A DNA stretch of 14,144 nt, from contig JAFOYH010000023.1 in assembly GCA_017391465.1 (NCBI GenBank), positions 1-14,144 on the forward strand, given 5' to 3'. Origin of the DNA: Lachnospiraceae bacterium (GTDB lineage: Bacteria; Bacillota_A; Clostridia; Lachnospirales; Lachnospiraceae). Made by a program: the position numbers and the translations under genes. The notes beneath the pieces are model-generated. The model was given only the letters and a program-made list of their open reading frames with translations. It did not search any database and was not told where the DNA came from. This document shows positions 7,005 through 14,144 of the stretch, piece by piece; the first letter of the stretch is position 1; each line of letters starts with the position of its first letter.

Positions 7005-8234
7005 TTATTTTTCATCAATACGAATCTTGACTGAGATATCGGATGTCAATTGAACACGCTGACTTGTTTCGAGTTTCAGATTCAATGTATGATTCCCTGG
7101 TTCAAGCCCCGTGACATCTAAAATAAAATCAAGTTTTGTATCATCCAGAATTTCAAGATCTGTTGATAATCCGGATAAAGCATACGTAATTGATGTGTCA
7201 CCACTCACTGAATATTTATAATCAGAGTTTTTCCCTTTAAGTTCAATCGCATCAAACTCTACCGTACCGGACTTCTGATCATACGGTGCCACGCGTACAG
7301 CCAGTTTAACATTTCGATTTTCTTCCGGATTCACAATAGAAACGCCTCTGTCTTTGACGATGGATTCCAGATCCGCTTCATATTCAACACCTTCTGTCAG
7401 ATCATAAGCAACATAATCATCAAGAACGACCTTGGAAATGGCATTCAACGCCTCCTCACTGCCTGCAACCTGAATCTCAGATGGTGTATAATCCTTAGAT
7501 TCAATACCATAACCATCCGCAGCTGTGACATCAATGTTCCACTCTACCGGAACCGTCTTCGTATCTAATAATGTAACATTAACCGTTAAACTATCTACAC
7601 TGAACAGGATATCTGTTGTATCAATGATATCTCCGTTGGAATCATAAACAATCGGTTCAACCACATGGGATGAATCTTCCGAACTGCCCGATACATTGAC
7701 CACTGCATACACACTGGCAATACGATCAATCGTTGTCTTTGCACCTTCCATACGGATCATATTTGGCTCAACGGTTATGGTTCCCAGTGCTTTTCCTGTA
7801 ATCACAGAACCTTCCGCCTTTGTGGAAACCACTTTATCCACACTGGCCAGTTCCTCAATACTCACCTGCATCATGGTATTCGCACCTTTTGTGATCTCTA
7901 CATGATTGGTGTGGTGAAGCACAGAAACTTCGATTGGAATCGCACCTGTGAACGAAAGATTCGCAAAGTCGGCAACGGCTTTAAAATCTTCCGCTGTCAG
8001 ATCACTGAGAATCGATTGACGGGCACGTACCGTAATAGCCACTGTATTTCCGGAAGTAACCTCATAGGTTTTATCACTTTCGCGTACCAGTTCTTCGTTA
8101 ATCTTTGTCACCGGAACGGTAAAATTCTTCGTAGTCTCCGGATCCTCAATAGAAGCAATCACTAACCAGAACAGAATGGCCAATACAAAAGATATGATTT
8201 TCATACTGAAATTATTCGTCAGTCTTTTTTTCAT
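7005..8234 (-). CDS. cdaR: CdaR-like protein with YbbR repeats, CdaA regulator
   Basis: The 409-residue protein has one N-terminal membrane segment (about 11-28, KIISFVLAILFWLVIAS) after a short basic stretch. A long extracytoplasmic part follows, made of about four YbbR-type beta-rich repeats (roughly 40-125, 135-220, 228-315 and 320-407). The KxxSxxxAxxLWxxV-type opening and VPVEWNI/VxGxxxxLxxI motifs are typical of the family. In Bacillus, Listeria and Staphylococcus the equivalent protein (CdaR/YbbR) binds and tunes the membrane diadenylate cyclase CdaA. The start codon lies 23 nt inside the cdaA 3' end, preceded by GGAGGAG with an 11-nt gap, so the two are translationally coupled. glmM, the usual next gene in Bacillus, is absent; the HPr gene follows instead. 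Confidence 0.9.
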   Translation of the reverse strand: MKKRLTNNFSMKIISFVLAILFWLVIASIEDPETTKNFTVPVTKINEELVRESDKTYEVTSGNTVAITVRARQSILSDLTAEDFKAVADFANLSFTGAIPIEVSVLHHTNHVEITKGANTMMQVSIEELASVDKVVSTKAEGSVITGKALGTITVEPNMIRMEGAKTTIDRIASVYAVVNVSGSSEDSSHVVEPIVYDSNGDIIDTTDILFSVDSLTVNVTLLDTKTVPVEWNIDVTAADGYGIESKDYTPSEIQVAGSEEALNAISKVVLDDYVAYDLTEGVEYEADLESIVKDRGVSIVNPEENRNVKLAVRVAPYDQKSGTVEFDAIELKGKNSDYKYSVSGDTSITYALSGLSTDLEILDDTKLDFILDVTGLEPGNHTLNLKLETSQRVQLTSDISVKIRIDEK

Positions 8235-9096
8235 TCTTCAGAATTCTCCTCCATGGTACTTTATGTTTTGGTGCTTCCTGTTTTTTGAGTAAATTGGTCA
8301 GTCGCTCTTTAAGTTCATCCTGATTCAATCCTCTAAAAAGCATACCGTCATGGGCAACTGAAATCATCCCGGTCTCTTCGGACACGATCAGAGTCACACT
8401 ATCGGACACTTCACTGATACCCACACCGGCACGGTGTCGCGTACCCAGCTCTTTACTTAAAAGCATATTATCCGATAACGGAAGATAGCAGGTCGCCGCT
8501 ACAACACGGTTATCACGAATAAATACCGCCCCATCATGCAGCGGCGTATTGTGTTCAAAAATATTAATAAGCAGCTGACTGCTGACAAGCGAATCTAAAA
8601 AGATGCCTGTACGCTCATATTCACTCAGACGTACATCCTGTTCAATAACAATCAATGCACCGGTTTTTGTTCTGGACATCTCCATACAGGCTTTAATGAT
8701 CTCCATCACGGTCTTTTCCTGTGTTTTTGCCGTATGCACCAGATCTTCACTGACACCGGCAATATTGAACACGGATGCCAGAATATTCTTTCGACCCAGC
8801 TGTTCCAATGCACGTCGGATTTCCGGCTGAAACAAAACAAAAATCGAAATAATGATCACACTGATCAGGTTCTGGAACAACCAGAGAATGGTTGTCATTT
8901 TAAAGAAGTAAGCAACCAGCACGAAAGCAAAAATCACAAGCAACCCTTTAAGTAATGTCCATGCCCGACTATCGCGTATCCATATTAAGATATAATAAAT
9001 CAATACCGAAATAATCAAAATCTCAATAATATTGATCGGACGAATCGTTGGAACAAAAAAAATCAATCGGTTCCACCAATTTAATAATACTTCCAT
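8212..9096 (-). CDS. cdaA: Membrane diadenylate cyclase CdaA
   Basis: CdaA makes cyclic di-AMP from two ATP molecules; this messenger controls potassium and osmolyte balance and cell-wall homeostasis. The 294-residue protein has three predicted membrane helices (about 22-40, 48-64 and 70-89), a short linker helix and then the DAC (DisA_N) catalytic domain (about 115-275). Both signature motifs are intact: DGA at 188-190 in NTPLHDGAVFI and RHR at 220-222 in GTRHRAGVGI. The C-terminal tail is basic. The start is preceded by AGGAGG with a 6-nt gap. It follows the large membrane protein gene by 35 bp and overlaps cdaR, forming the conserved cdaA-cdaR pair. Confidence 0.95.
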   Translation of the reverse strand: MEVLLNWWNRLIFFVPTIRPINIIEILIISVLIYYILIWIRDSRAWTLLKGLLVIFAFVLVAYFFKMTTILWLFQNLISVIIISIFVLFQPEIRRALEQLGRKNILASVFNIAGVSEDLVHTAKTQEKTVMEIIKACMEMSRTKTGALIVIEQDVRLSEYERTGIFLDSLVSSQLLINIFEHNTPLHDGAVFIRDNRVVAATCYLPLSDNMLLSKELGTRHRAGVGISEVSDSVTLIVSEETGMISVAHDGMLFRGLNQDELKERLTNLLKKQEAPKHKVPWRRILKNEKKTDE

Positions 9097-9131
9097 GCTG
9101 CACCTCCTTCTTTATAAATTATATTTCATAA

Positions 9132-10307
9132 TTAATCCATTGAATCTAAATCATCAAAATCAAAACCATCAAAGGATAACTCATCAAAATCACTGACAAC
9201 CGCTTTTTTCTTTGCAGGTTCCACTTTTTTTGGGGCTTCAAACACCTGCGTTTCCTGAACCGGCGGCTGGTCATCAAACTGACGCATCACCGTCTGTTCT
9301 ACAACAGTATCCGCAGCATTCTGAATTTCTTCCTCCTGTTTTTTTGCCTTTTTTGATTTCTTTTCTTTTTTAGGCTTTTCTTCTTTTTCGCTAAAACTCT
9401 TCACTTTACGTTCAGCCTGTGTCACCTGAATCTTAGGAACCGCTTTCACATAATAGTAATAATCATCGTCCTCAAACTGTAAATATTCTTTATGTGCATA
9501 GTCCAGTGTACAACCCATAAACTGAATGAATGCTGCCAAAAGACCGCCAATAAGGGATCCAACAACAACCATTCCGATAGAAATAGCGTCAACATCCGCA
9601 CCCATAACTGCTAATCCTGCAACATTGATAATTGTTCCTGCTGCAATAGCAATATACCAGGAATAATTCACGGACAAACGGGAAATCGCATAAACAACAA
9701 CAATGACAATTGTAAATACAACGATGTATGCAATCATCTCTTTATCTGCAAGCAAATGATCAAAAATATACTGATAACTTGTCATAATTCCCTGAACATC
9801 CATGCCGGGATCTCCCAGACTTGCTGCATCTTTTAAATACTCAAGGACTTTGACAAAAATCACACCAAAAGCCACCGGAATCGCAGCAAACGGATGAAAA
9901 GCCATCGCCCCGATCAGTGGAATCATAAAATGCAGATTAAACTGAGCCAGCACCGGATATAAAACAATTAATATCCCCTGATCTGGTGCAAATTTTAAAT
10001 AAATCAAATAAAACAATGCAAATACAATCAACGCAATAATCGATAACACTGCGGACAGCTTGTATAAATGCAGTACAACCACAACCGCAAACACCAGTAC
10101 AAAAACGGATACCGGTACAATCGCACAGATTGCAGATAAAAATAATGTTGGTATCATCCCTGTCAGAGATTCCATATAACCAAGTTCTGTATTCACAAAA
10201 TTAAAAGCAAAGTATGCCAAAATAAATTTTGCAACAATCTTTACAAAGACTTCAAAATTCTTGTAAAGGTCCACCATCTTTTCTTTTACAACCAATAAAC
10301 TCGTCAT
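9132..10307 (-). CDS. Polytopic membrane protein of unknown function, cdaA operon
   Basis: I do not recognise a named family for this 391-residue protein. It has about seven or eight hydrophobic segments (roughly 27-42, 52-78, 84-104, 111-131, 133-155, 190-208, 216-236 and 241-265). A cytoplasmic-looking tail of about 125 residues follows. The tail starts with a striking acidic/aromatic stretch (FEDDDYYYYVKAVPK, 278-292), continues through a Lys/Glu-rich segment (299-327) and ends in a repetitive acidic, aromatic terminus (SDFDELSFDGFDFDDLDSMD, 372-391). The start ATG overlaps the stop of the preceding small gene as TAATG, and cdaA follows 35 bp later, so it is part of the c-di-AMP synthase transcript. 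It may be a channel, transporter or scaffold acting with CdaA; that is inference from position only. Confidence 0.85.
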   Translation of the reverse strand: MTSLLVVKEKMVDLYKNFEVFVKIVAKFILAYFAFNFVNTELGYMESLTGMIPTLFLSAICAIVPVSVFVLVFAVVVVLHLYKLSAVLSIIALIVFALFYLIYLKFAPDQGILIVLYPVLAQFNLHFMIPLIGAMAFHPFAAIPVAFGVIFVKVLEYLKDAASLGDPGMDVQGIMTSYQYIFDHLLADKEMIAYIVVFTIVIVVVYAISRLSVNYSWYIAIAAGTIINVAGLAVMGADVDAISIGMVVVGSLIGGLLAAFIQFMGCTLDYAHKEYLQFEDDDYYYYVKAVPKIQVTQAERKVKSFSEKEEKPKKEKKSKKAKKQEEEIQNAADTVVEQTVMRQFDDQPPVQETQVFEAPKKVEPAKKKAVVSDFDELSFDGFDFDDLDSMD

Positions 10308-10708
10308 TACTTTTCTTCCTCCATCTCGTTATTCATCGATTTCAACGTCTGTAAATCTTTGTAATACCAAAGTACTCTCTTATGTGCATCTGCATACTTC
10401 CATGCGTAGAAAATCACACTGATCAAAGCAAAAATCACCATAACAATGGCATAGATGATTAAAACCCCTTTGCCAAGTGCCATCAAATCCATCGTCACAA
10501 TGTTCTCCATATAGTATTCTGCATTCACAATCATATACAGCCCCATACAGAGCACAAATCCAATGGTAGCACCAATTAATGTTTTTAACGTATTCAATCG
10601 AATATAATCGCCCTGAAAATAATGATGGATGGCAATATCCTCTTTACCTTCCGCCTTTTCATACATCGCACATCGACTCATAATGCGAATTTTATCTTCA
10701 TTGAGCAT
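10307..10708 (-). CDS. Small two-helix membrane protein, first gene of the cdaA operon
   Basis: This 133-residue protein matches no family I can name. It has a polar N-terminal part (1-40), two membrane helices (about 41-62 and 77-103) and a charged C-terminal stretch ending in EMEEEK, which suggests a hairpin with both ends in the cytoplasm. A GAGGTG ribosome binding site lies 5 nt before the ATG. Its stop codon overlaps the start of the next gene by one base (TAATG), so the two products are probably made in linked amounts and may form a complex. It heads the operon that continues into the large membrane protein, cdaA and cdaR. Confidence 0.82.
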   Translation of the reverse strand: MLNEDKIRIMSRCAMYEKAEGKEDIAIHHYFQGDYIRLNTLKTLIGATIGFVLCMGLYMIVNAEYYMENIVTMDLMALGKGVLIIYAIVMVIFALISVIFYAWKYADAHKRVLWYYKDLQTLKSMNNEMEEEK

Positions 10709-10761
10709 AGAAACACCTCACATTTTTCTGTCTTTTAAGCCTAATACGGCATTATTTGAAT

Positions 10762-10790
10762 ATTATATCATACAGAAAAACAAAAGTCAC
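10762..10790 (-). promoter_or_regulatory. Promoter of the cdaA operon
   Basis: The minus strand has GTGACT (10785-10790), a 17-nt spacer and a perfect TATAAT (10762-10767) preceded by TGA, an extended -10 element. The -35 box begins 2 nt past the stop codon of the MATE gene, with no terminator between, so some MATE transcripts may continue into this operon. The leader is about 45 nt. Confidence 0.75.
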
Positions 10791-10792
10791 CC

Positions 10793-12208
10793 CTAAAACT
10801 GTTCGAGAGGATTCCACCGTTTGCGCACATAACAGATCATATAAAACACAAACAGCAACATATTATGTGCAATCATACAGGCCCATGCGGATATTAAACC
10901 CATACCTAAATACTGTGTTGTTACGAATGTACACACAATGCGAACGCCCCACATACCGATAATATTATAAATAAAAGGCTCTTTTGTCTTACCAACACCC
11001 TGCATCATACCTTCGACGATAATTGAAAATCCATAAAATGGTTCGGACACGGCAACCATACGAAGCACTGTAATCCCAAGAGCAATGACTTCTTCACTCT
11101 TAGAAAAAAAAGATACAAGATTTGGTGCCAAAACAAATAAACCGGCGCCCGACACAATCATAAGAATAATTTCAATGGGTATAAACATGCGTGCCAGTTC
11201 CTTCATTCGCTGTTTGTCTTTGGCTCCGTAAGCATTTCCCGCCAATGTAGCCGCCGCCGTCTGCATGCCATATCCCGGAATATAAAATGCAGATTCGACC
11301 GTATTGGCAATAGTATGCGCCGCTGTTGCCACTTCCCCAACTGAATTAATCAACGATGCAAAAGCAACATATCCAAACGATGTGGCAAAACGCTGCAGCA
11401 TATTTGGAAATGCCACTTTAAGACAAGGTTTTAAAATTTCCATATCCGGTCTGAGACTTTCTCCTTTTGGCGAGAGCATCGGATGTTTTAATATCACAAT
11501 CGTCATACAAATGCCTCCAAAAACAAAGGATATCGCACTTGCAATGGCTGCTCCCGCGACACCTAGTCCAGCCCCAGGTATGATCCATGTGTTTCCTGCC
11601 AGTATATAAGATTGTGTAGGATAAATAAGCAGAAAATTCAATACAATGTTCATGATGTTGACAAAAATCCCTATCTTCATCGGTGACTTTGTATCACCTG
11701 CCGCACGTAATACCGTTCCAAAAACAATGGTCGCTGTACGGAACAACATCGGTGCATACAGTATAAGAAAATACTGAGATGTAAGTGTCCGAATCTCCGG
11801 ATCTACCTGCATCCAGACCGGAATCTGTCCACTGAGTCCTACCGTTGCTGCTGTAAAAAAAAGACCGACGAGCAGAACTATGAAACCCGCCTGTGCAACG
11901 GCACGTTTCACGAGATGTTTTTCTCCGGCACCGCAGGCCTTCGCAATAAATGCAAGAAATCCAATACTTAAGGCCGAAATAGAACTGCTCACAAGCCAGT
12001 TAATAGTTGTTGTTGCTCCTACCGCTGCGGTGGCAGCCGTTCCGAGAGTTCCAACCATCGCTGTATCAATATACTGAACTGCTGTCTGCATGAGCTGTTC
12101 AAGCATGGTTGGCCATGCCAGACTTAAGATGATCCAAACCATTTCTTTATTTATGTTGATTGAACCCGAATATCTTTTTATACCCTGGATATTATTCTTC
12201 TTTTGCAT
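10793..12208 (-). CDS. MATE-family multidrug/metabolite efflux transporter
   Basis: The 471-residue protein has the length and twelve-helix, two-bundle layout of MATE (MatE, NorM/DinF-type) transporters, which export cationic compounds using sodium or proton gradients. Typical features are the opening segment LAWPTMLEQLMQTAVQYIDTAMVG (about 30-53), the conserved AAGDTKSPMKIGI stretch after the fourth helix, the GAGLGVAGAAIASAIS segment and, in the second half, VEGMMQGVGKTKEPF. The substrate is unknown. An upstream in-frame ATG at 12232 exists, but the ATG at 12208 is favoured by AGGAG (12217-12221), 8 nt before it. Its promoter contains a palindrome suggestive of control by a repressor encoded elsewhere. 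It is divergent from the ribU transcript. Confidence 0.92.
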   Translation of the reverse strand: MQKKNNIQGIKRYSGSININKEMVWIILSLAWPTMLEQLMQTAVQYIDTAMVGTLGTAATAAVGATTTINWLVSSSISALSIGFLAFIAKACGAGEKHLVKRAVAQAGFIVLLVGLFFTAATVGLSGQIPVWMQVDPEIRTLTSQYFLILYAPMLFRTATIVFGTVLRAAGDTKSPMKIGIFVNIMNIVLNFLLIYPTQSYILAGNTWIIPGAGLGVAGAAIASAISFVFGGICMTIVILKHPMLSPKGESLRPDMEILKPCLKVAFPNMLQRFATSFGYVAFASLINSVGEVATAAHTIANTVESAFYIPGYGMQTAAATLAGNAYGAKDKQRMKELARMFIPIEIILMIVSGAGLFVLAPNLVSFFSKSEEVIALGITVLRMVAVSEPFYGFSIIVEGMMQGVGKTKEPFIYNIIGMWGVRIVCTFVTTQYLGMGLISAWACMIAHNMLLFVFYMICYVRKRWNPLEQF

Positions 12209-12216
12209 GTCACAAA

Positions 12217-12221
12217 CTCCT
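12217..12221 (-). promoter_or_regulatory. Ribosome binding site that sets the MATE start
   Basis: AGGAG on the minus strand is 8 nt before the ATG at 12208. The alternative ATG at 12232 lies upstream of it and has no comparable site. Confidence 0.65.
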
Positions 12222-12240
12222 GATAGATACATTTCAACTT

Positions 12241-12269
12241 ATTTTACCATCCGGTCACTGGATGTGCAA
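12241..12269 (-). promoter_or_regulatory. MATE promoter with palindrome in the spacer
   Basis: The -10 box TAAAAT (12241-12246 on the minus strand) is preceded by TGG, an extended -10. The -35 region 17 nt upstream (12264-12269, TTGCAC) is weak. The spacer is almost filled by CATCCGGTCACTGGATG (12248-12264), a 17-bp inverted repeat with a single mismatched pair around a central base. Confidence 0.6.
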
Positions 12270-12369
12270 TTGGTGAATTCGCCTCTTTATTTGGTCAGAT
12301 ATTATCCCCGGTTTATCGTTCTTTTGTGTGTACAATAGTTGCAAATTTATCAACAAGTAAAAAAATATA

Positions 12370-12398
12370 TTGACTGGATACAGAATATATGCTACATT
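12370..12398 (+). promoter_or_regulatory. Promoter of the FMN riboswitch-ribU transcript
   Basis: TTGACT (12370-12375), a 17-nt spacer and TACATT (12393-12398) preceded by TGC (extended -10). Transcription should start near 12405, about 18 nt before the aptamer. Confidence 0.7.
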
Positions 12399-12422
12399 CT
12401 ATGTGTACAAAACATATATAAA

Positions 12423-12535
12423 TTCTTCGGGGCAGGGCGTAATTCCCTACCGGCGGTGACAGTCCGCGACCCACATGATGTGGCTGATTTGGTGAAACTC
12501 CAAAACCGACAGTTAAAGTCTGGATGAGAGAAGAA
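12423..12535 (+). ncRNA. FMN riboswitch (RFN element) aptamer
   Basis: All conserved RFN blocks are present in order: TTCTTCGGGGCAGGGCG at the 5' end, CCCTACCGGCGGT, AGTCCGCGACCC, GGTGAAACTCC, ACCGACAGT and AGTCTGGATGAGAGAAGA. P1 is formed by TTCTTC (12423-12428) pairing with GAAGAA (12530-12535). A variable arm CCACA-TGA-TGTGG occupies 12471-12483. Known RFN elements bind flavin mononucleotide and reduce expression of riboflavin synthesis or uptake genes; here the downstream intrinsic terminator shows control is by premature transcription termination. Confidence 0.97.
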
Positions 12536-12584
12536 ATGTATGAGTCATGAATTTTATTTCTGACGCATGTTTATATTTTCGCGT

Positions 12585-12617
12585 ATCGATGCCCCTGTGT
12601 ATGGCATCGATTTTTTA
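12585..12617 (+). terminator. Riboswitch-controlled intrinsic terminator
   Basis: ATCGATGCC (12585-12593) and GGCATCGAT (12603-12611) form a perfect 9-bp stem with a 9-nt loop, followed by a run of U (12611-12616). It stands 50 nt after the aptamer and about 90 nt before ribU, the expected place for an FMN-induced terminator. A second imperfect hairpin (12540-12547 with 12561-12568) lies in the linker. Confidence 0.92.
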
Positions 12618-12691
12618 TTTTGCGAAGAAATTTTTATAAACACATACCTTTCCGGGGAATTTACTTAAATCATTATTACTTCAAAGCTCGA

Positions 12692-12697
12692 AAGGAG
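12692..12697 (+). promoter_or_regulatory. Ribosome binding site that sets the ribU start
   Basis: AAGGAG lies 9 nt before the ATG at 12707. The in-frame ATG at 12620 is just behind the terminator, has no ribosome binding site and would add 29 polar residues atypical of RibU. Confidence 0.75.
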
Positions 12698-12706
12698 AAA
12701 CTCGAA

Positions 12707-13315
12707 ATGAAAAACAAATGGTCTACACAACAATTGGTACTTACAGGTATGCTGGCAGCCGTTGCCGGTGTTCTCATGTCATTGGAATTCTCTATTCCAA
12801 TGATGCCCCCATTCTATAAAATCGATTTTAGTGACGTACCTTCCGTTATCGCACTTTTCTCTATGGGACCAGCTTCCGCAGTATGCGTGGAAGTGATTAA
12901 GATTTTAATCAAATTATTTACCGTTGGTACAAACAGTATGTACGTTGGTGAATTTGCCAACCTCATCGGCATTATCCTTTATATCTTCCCAACATGGATG
13001 ATTTACAAAAAACTTGGTCAAACTAAAAAATCTGCCCGTATTGCTTTAATTGCCGATCTTCCGATCCGAATTGCCATGTCCTGCTTCACAAATGCATGCA
13101 TTACACTTCCAATGTATGCAACAGCGATGGGCGTTTCTTTAGACGAAGTTGTTCGCATGGTTGCTTCTGTAAATCCAGCGATCACAAACCTCACAACATT
13201 TATCATTTTGGCAACGATTCCATTCAACTTCATTAAAGTTGGTTTGAACTTTGTTGTTGGACACTTATTATACGAAAGATTACACGCTGCAAATGTTGTA
13301 AGAAAGGTGGCATAA
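12707..13315 (+). CDS. ribU: ECF transporter riboflavin-binding S component RibU
   Basis: RibU is the membrane S component that binds riboflavin and docks with the shared EcfT-EcfA-EcfA' energising module, normally encoded elsewhere. The 202-residue protein has about five or six hydrophobic helices, the usual size for the family. It shows the RibU-like signature FYKIDFSDVPSVIALFSMGP (36-55) and the following VEVIKILIKLF...VGEFANLIGI segment (61-89). The FMN riboswitch directly upstream independently supports riboflavin as the substrate. No riboflavin synthesis genes are present in the window. The stop codon is 3 nt before the next start, so the two genes form an operon repressed when FMN is plentiful. 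Confidence 0.93.
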   Translation: MKNKWSTQQLVLTGMLAAVAGVLMSLEFSIPMMPPFYKIDFSDVPSVIALFSMGPASAVCVEVIKILIKLFTVGTNSMYVGEFANLIGIILYIFPTWMIYKKLGQTKKSARIALIADLPIRIAMSCFTNACITLPMYATAMGVSLDEVVRMVASVNPAITNLTTFIILATIPFNFIKVGLNFVVGHLLYERLHAANVVRKVA

Positions 13316-13318
13316 TCT

Positions 13319-14113
13319 ATGCTTAGAAATTATCGTGATTTGACCCGCCTTGAGATGGAGCAGGTCGATAAGGAAAATACCATCGTTCTTATCCCTGTAG
13401 GCGCTTTAGAACAACACGGGAATCAGGCACCACTCGGAACCGATGACATCATCGCGGAAGCTATGGTGGAATATCTCGGACGTGCTTTAGAAGAAGCCGG
13501 TGAACCCGACTTTCCGATGCTCGTATTTCCGGTCATTCCTGTGGGATTAAGCACCGAACATCGTAATTTCTGCGGTTCCATCACATTACGTCCCGACACT
13601 TACTATCATTTGCTTTATGATATCTGCGTCAGCCTGGCACACCATGGATTCAAAAAAATCGCCTTTTTAATCTGCCATGGCGGCAACGCTCCAATCATTC
13701 AGATTTTAAGCCGCGAACTTCGCAGTGAATTGGGAATTTCCCCATTCTTCCTTTCCTCCGGTGCTTTTGGGCATCCGGACGTTCAGGCTACGATTTCCGA
13801 AGGCAACATCTGGGATTTCCATGGTGGAGAGATGGAAACATCCATGGTTATGGCCGTTGATGAGAGCCTTGTTAAACTCGAAACATCTGAAGCCGGTATT
13901 CCGGTATCCTTTGAACATAATAAAGCCCTTCTGCCATATGGCGCCGTTTCCATTGGCTGGGTTTCCGAAGACTGGAAAACCAAAGAAGGCAAGCCAATCG
14001 GCATTGGCGGCGATCCATCGGGTGCCACAGCCGAAAAAGGACGAATCATTTTAGAAACCAGTGCCCGCGTTCTGATTCCGGGATTACTTGAGATTCGTGA
14101 CTGGAAAGTATGA
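13319..14113 (+). CDS. Creatininase-family amidohydrolase, FMN-riboswitch regulated
   Basis: The 264-residue protein belongs to the creatininase family (metal-dependent amidohydrolases such as creatinine amidohydrolase, the archaeal FAPy deformylase ArfB of riboflavin synthesis, and MftE). Likely metal and catalytic residues are visible: E31 and H33 in GALEQHG, D42 in GTDD, H120 in CHGGN, and H168 plus E173 in HGGEMETS. In many members the H120 motif reads NGHGGN; here the first Asn is replaced (LICHGGN). It begins 3 nt after ribU, with AAAGGTGG inside the ribU end as ribosome binding site, so translation is coupled and FMN control is shared. That context suggests a role in flavin or flavin-breakdown chemistry, or in hydrolysis of an imported flavin-related amide. 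True creatininase activity is not implied. The gene ends 31 nt before the window edge, and no terminator is seen there. Confidence 0.88.
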   Translation: MLRNYRDLTRLEMEQVDKENTIVLIPVGALEQHGNQAPLGTDDIIAEAMVEYLGRALEEAGEPDFPMLVFPVIPVGLSTEHRNFCGSITLRPDTYYHLLYDICVSLAHHGFKKIAFLICHGGNAPIIQILSRELRSELGISPFFLSSGAFGHPDVQATISEGNIWDFHGGEMETSMVMAVDESLVKLETSEAGIPVSFEHNKALLPYGAVSIGWVSEDWKTKEGKPIGIGGDPSGATAEKGRIILETSARVLIPGLLEIRDWKV

Positions 14114-14144
14114 TAATCAATTATTTTAATTCTACCTCTTTAAA

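Noticed and set aside
9118..9146. TATAAT before cdaA as an internal promoter
   Set aside because: No acceptable -35 box or TGn element; it is explained by an AT-rich spacer.

Overview
The window looks like a core-chromosome segment of a low-GC Firmicute, most likely a Clostridia of the Lachnospiraceae type. This is inferred from the gene content: a roughly 560-residue type 2 LeuA, an HPr with the KSVLSVLGAG signature, cdaA-cdaR downstream of two unnamed membrane proteins, FMN-riboswitch-controlled ribU, and a PD-(D/E)XK nuclease-family transposase-like gene. It was not checked by database search. There is no sign of a prophage, CRISPR array, tRNA or rRNA.

Layout. Every gene from about 156 to 12208 is on the minus strand, and the last two genes are on the plus strand. 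Reading the minus-strand block in its own direction (right to left), it contains: (1) a MATE-family efflux pump (10793-12208) with a palindrome inside its promoter; (2) a four-gene unit (8212..10708 plus 7005-8234) encoding a small two-helix membrane protein, a large polytopic membrane protein with a charged tail, the diadenylate cyclase CdaA and its extracytoplasmic regulator CdaR; (3) an HPr-like phosphocarrier (6634-6894) with its own promoter and terminator; (4) leuA plus a GNAT acetyltransferase (4295-6517), whose promoter abuts the HPr terminator; (5) a large secreted protein with a C39-like papain-fold domain and eight SH3 repeats (1554-4202), with a strong terminator; (6) an Rpn-type nuclease-family gene with a 21-bp heptad minisatellite (156-1235).

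From about 12370 the plus strand carries a promoter, a canonical FMN riboswitch, an intrinsic terminator, ribU (the riboflavin-binding S component of an ECF transporter) and, 3 nt further on, a creatininase-family amidohydrolase. When FMN is abundant the riboswitch should terminate transcription of both genes, so the amidohydrolase is probably tied to flavin supply.

The two most interesting parts are the FMN-controlled creatininase-family enzyme paired with ribU and the two undescribed membrane proteins that head the c-di-AMP synthase operon. Predicted promoters are unusually consistent: six of the seven identified carry a TGn extended -10 element. Several have inverted repeats in the -35/-10 spacer that may be operators.
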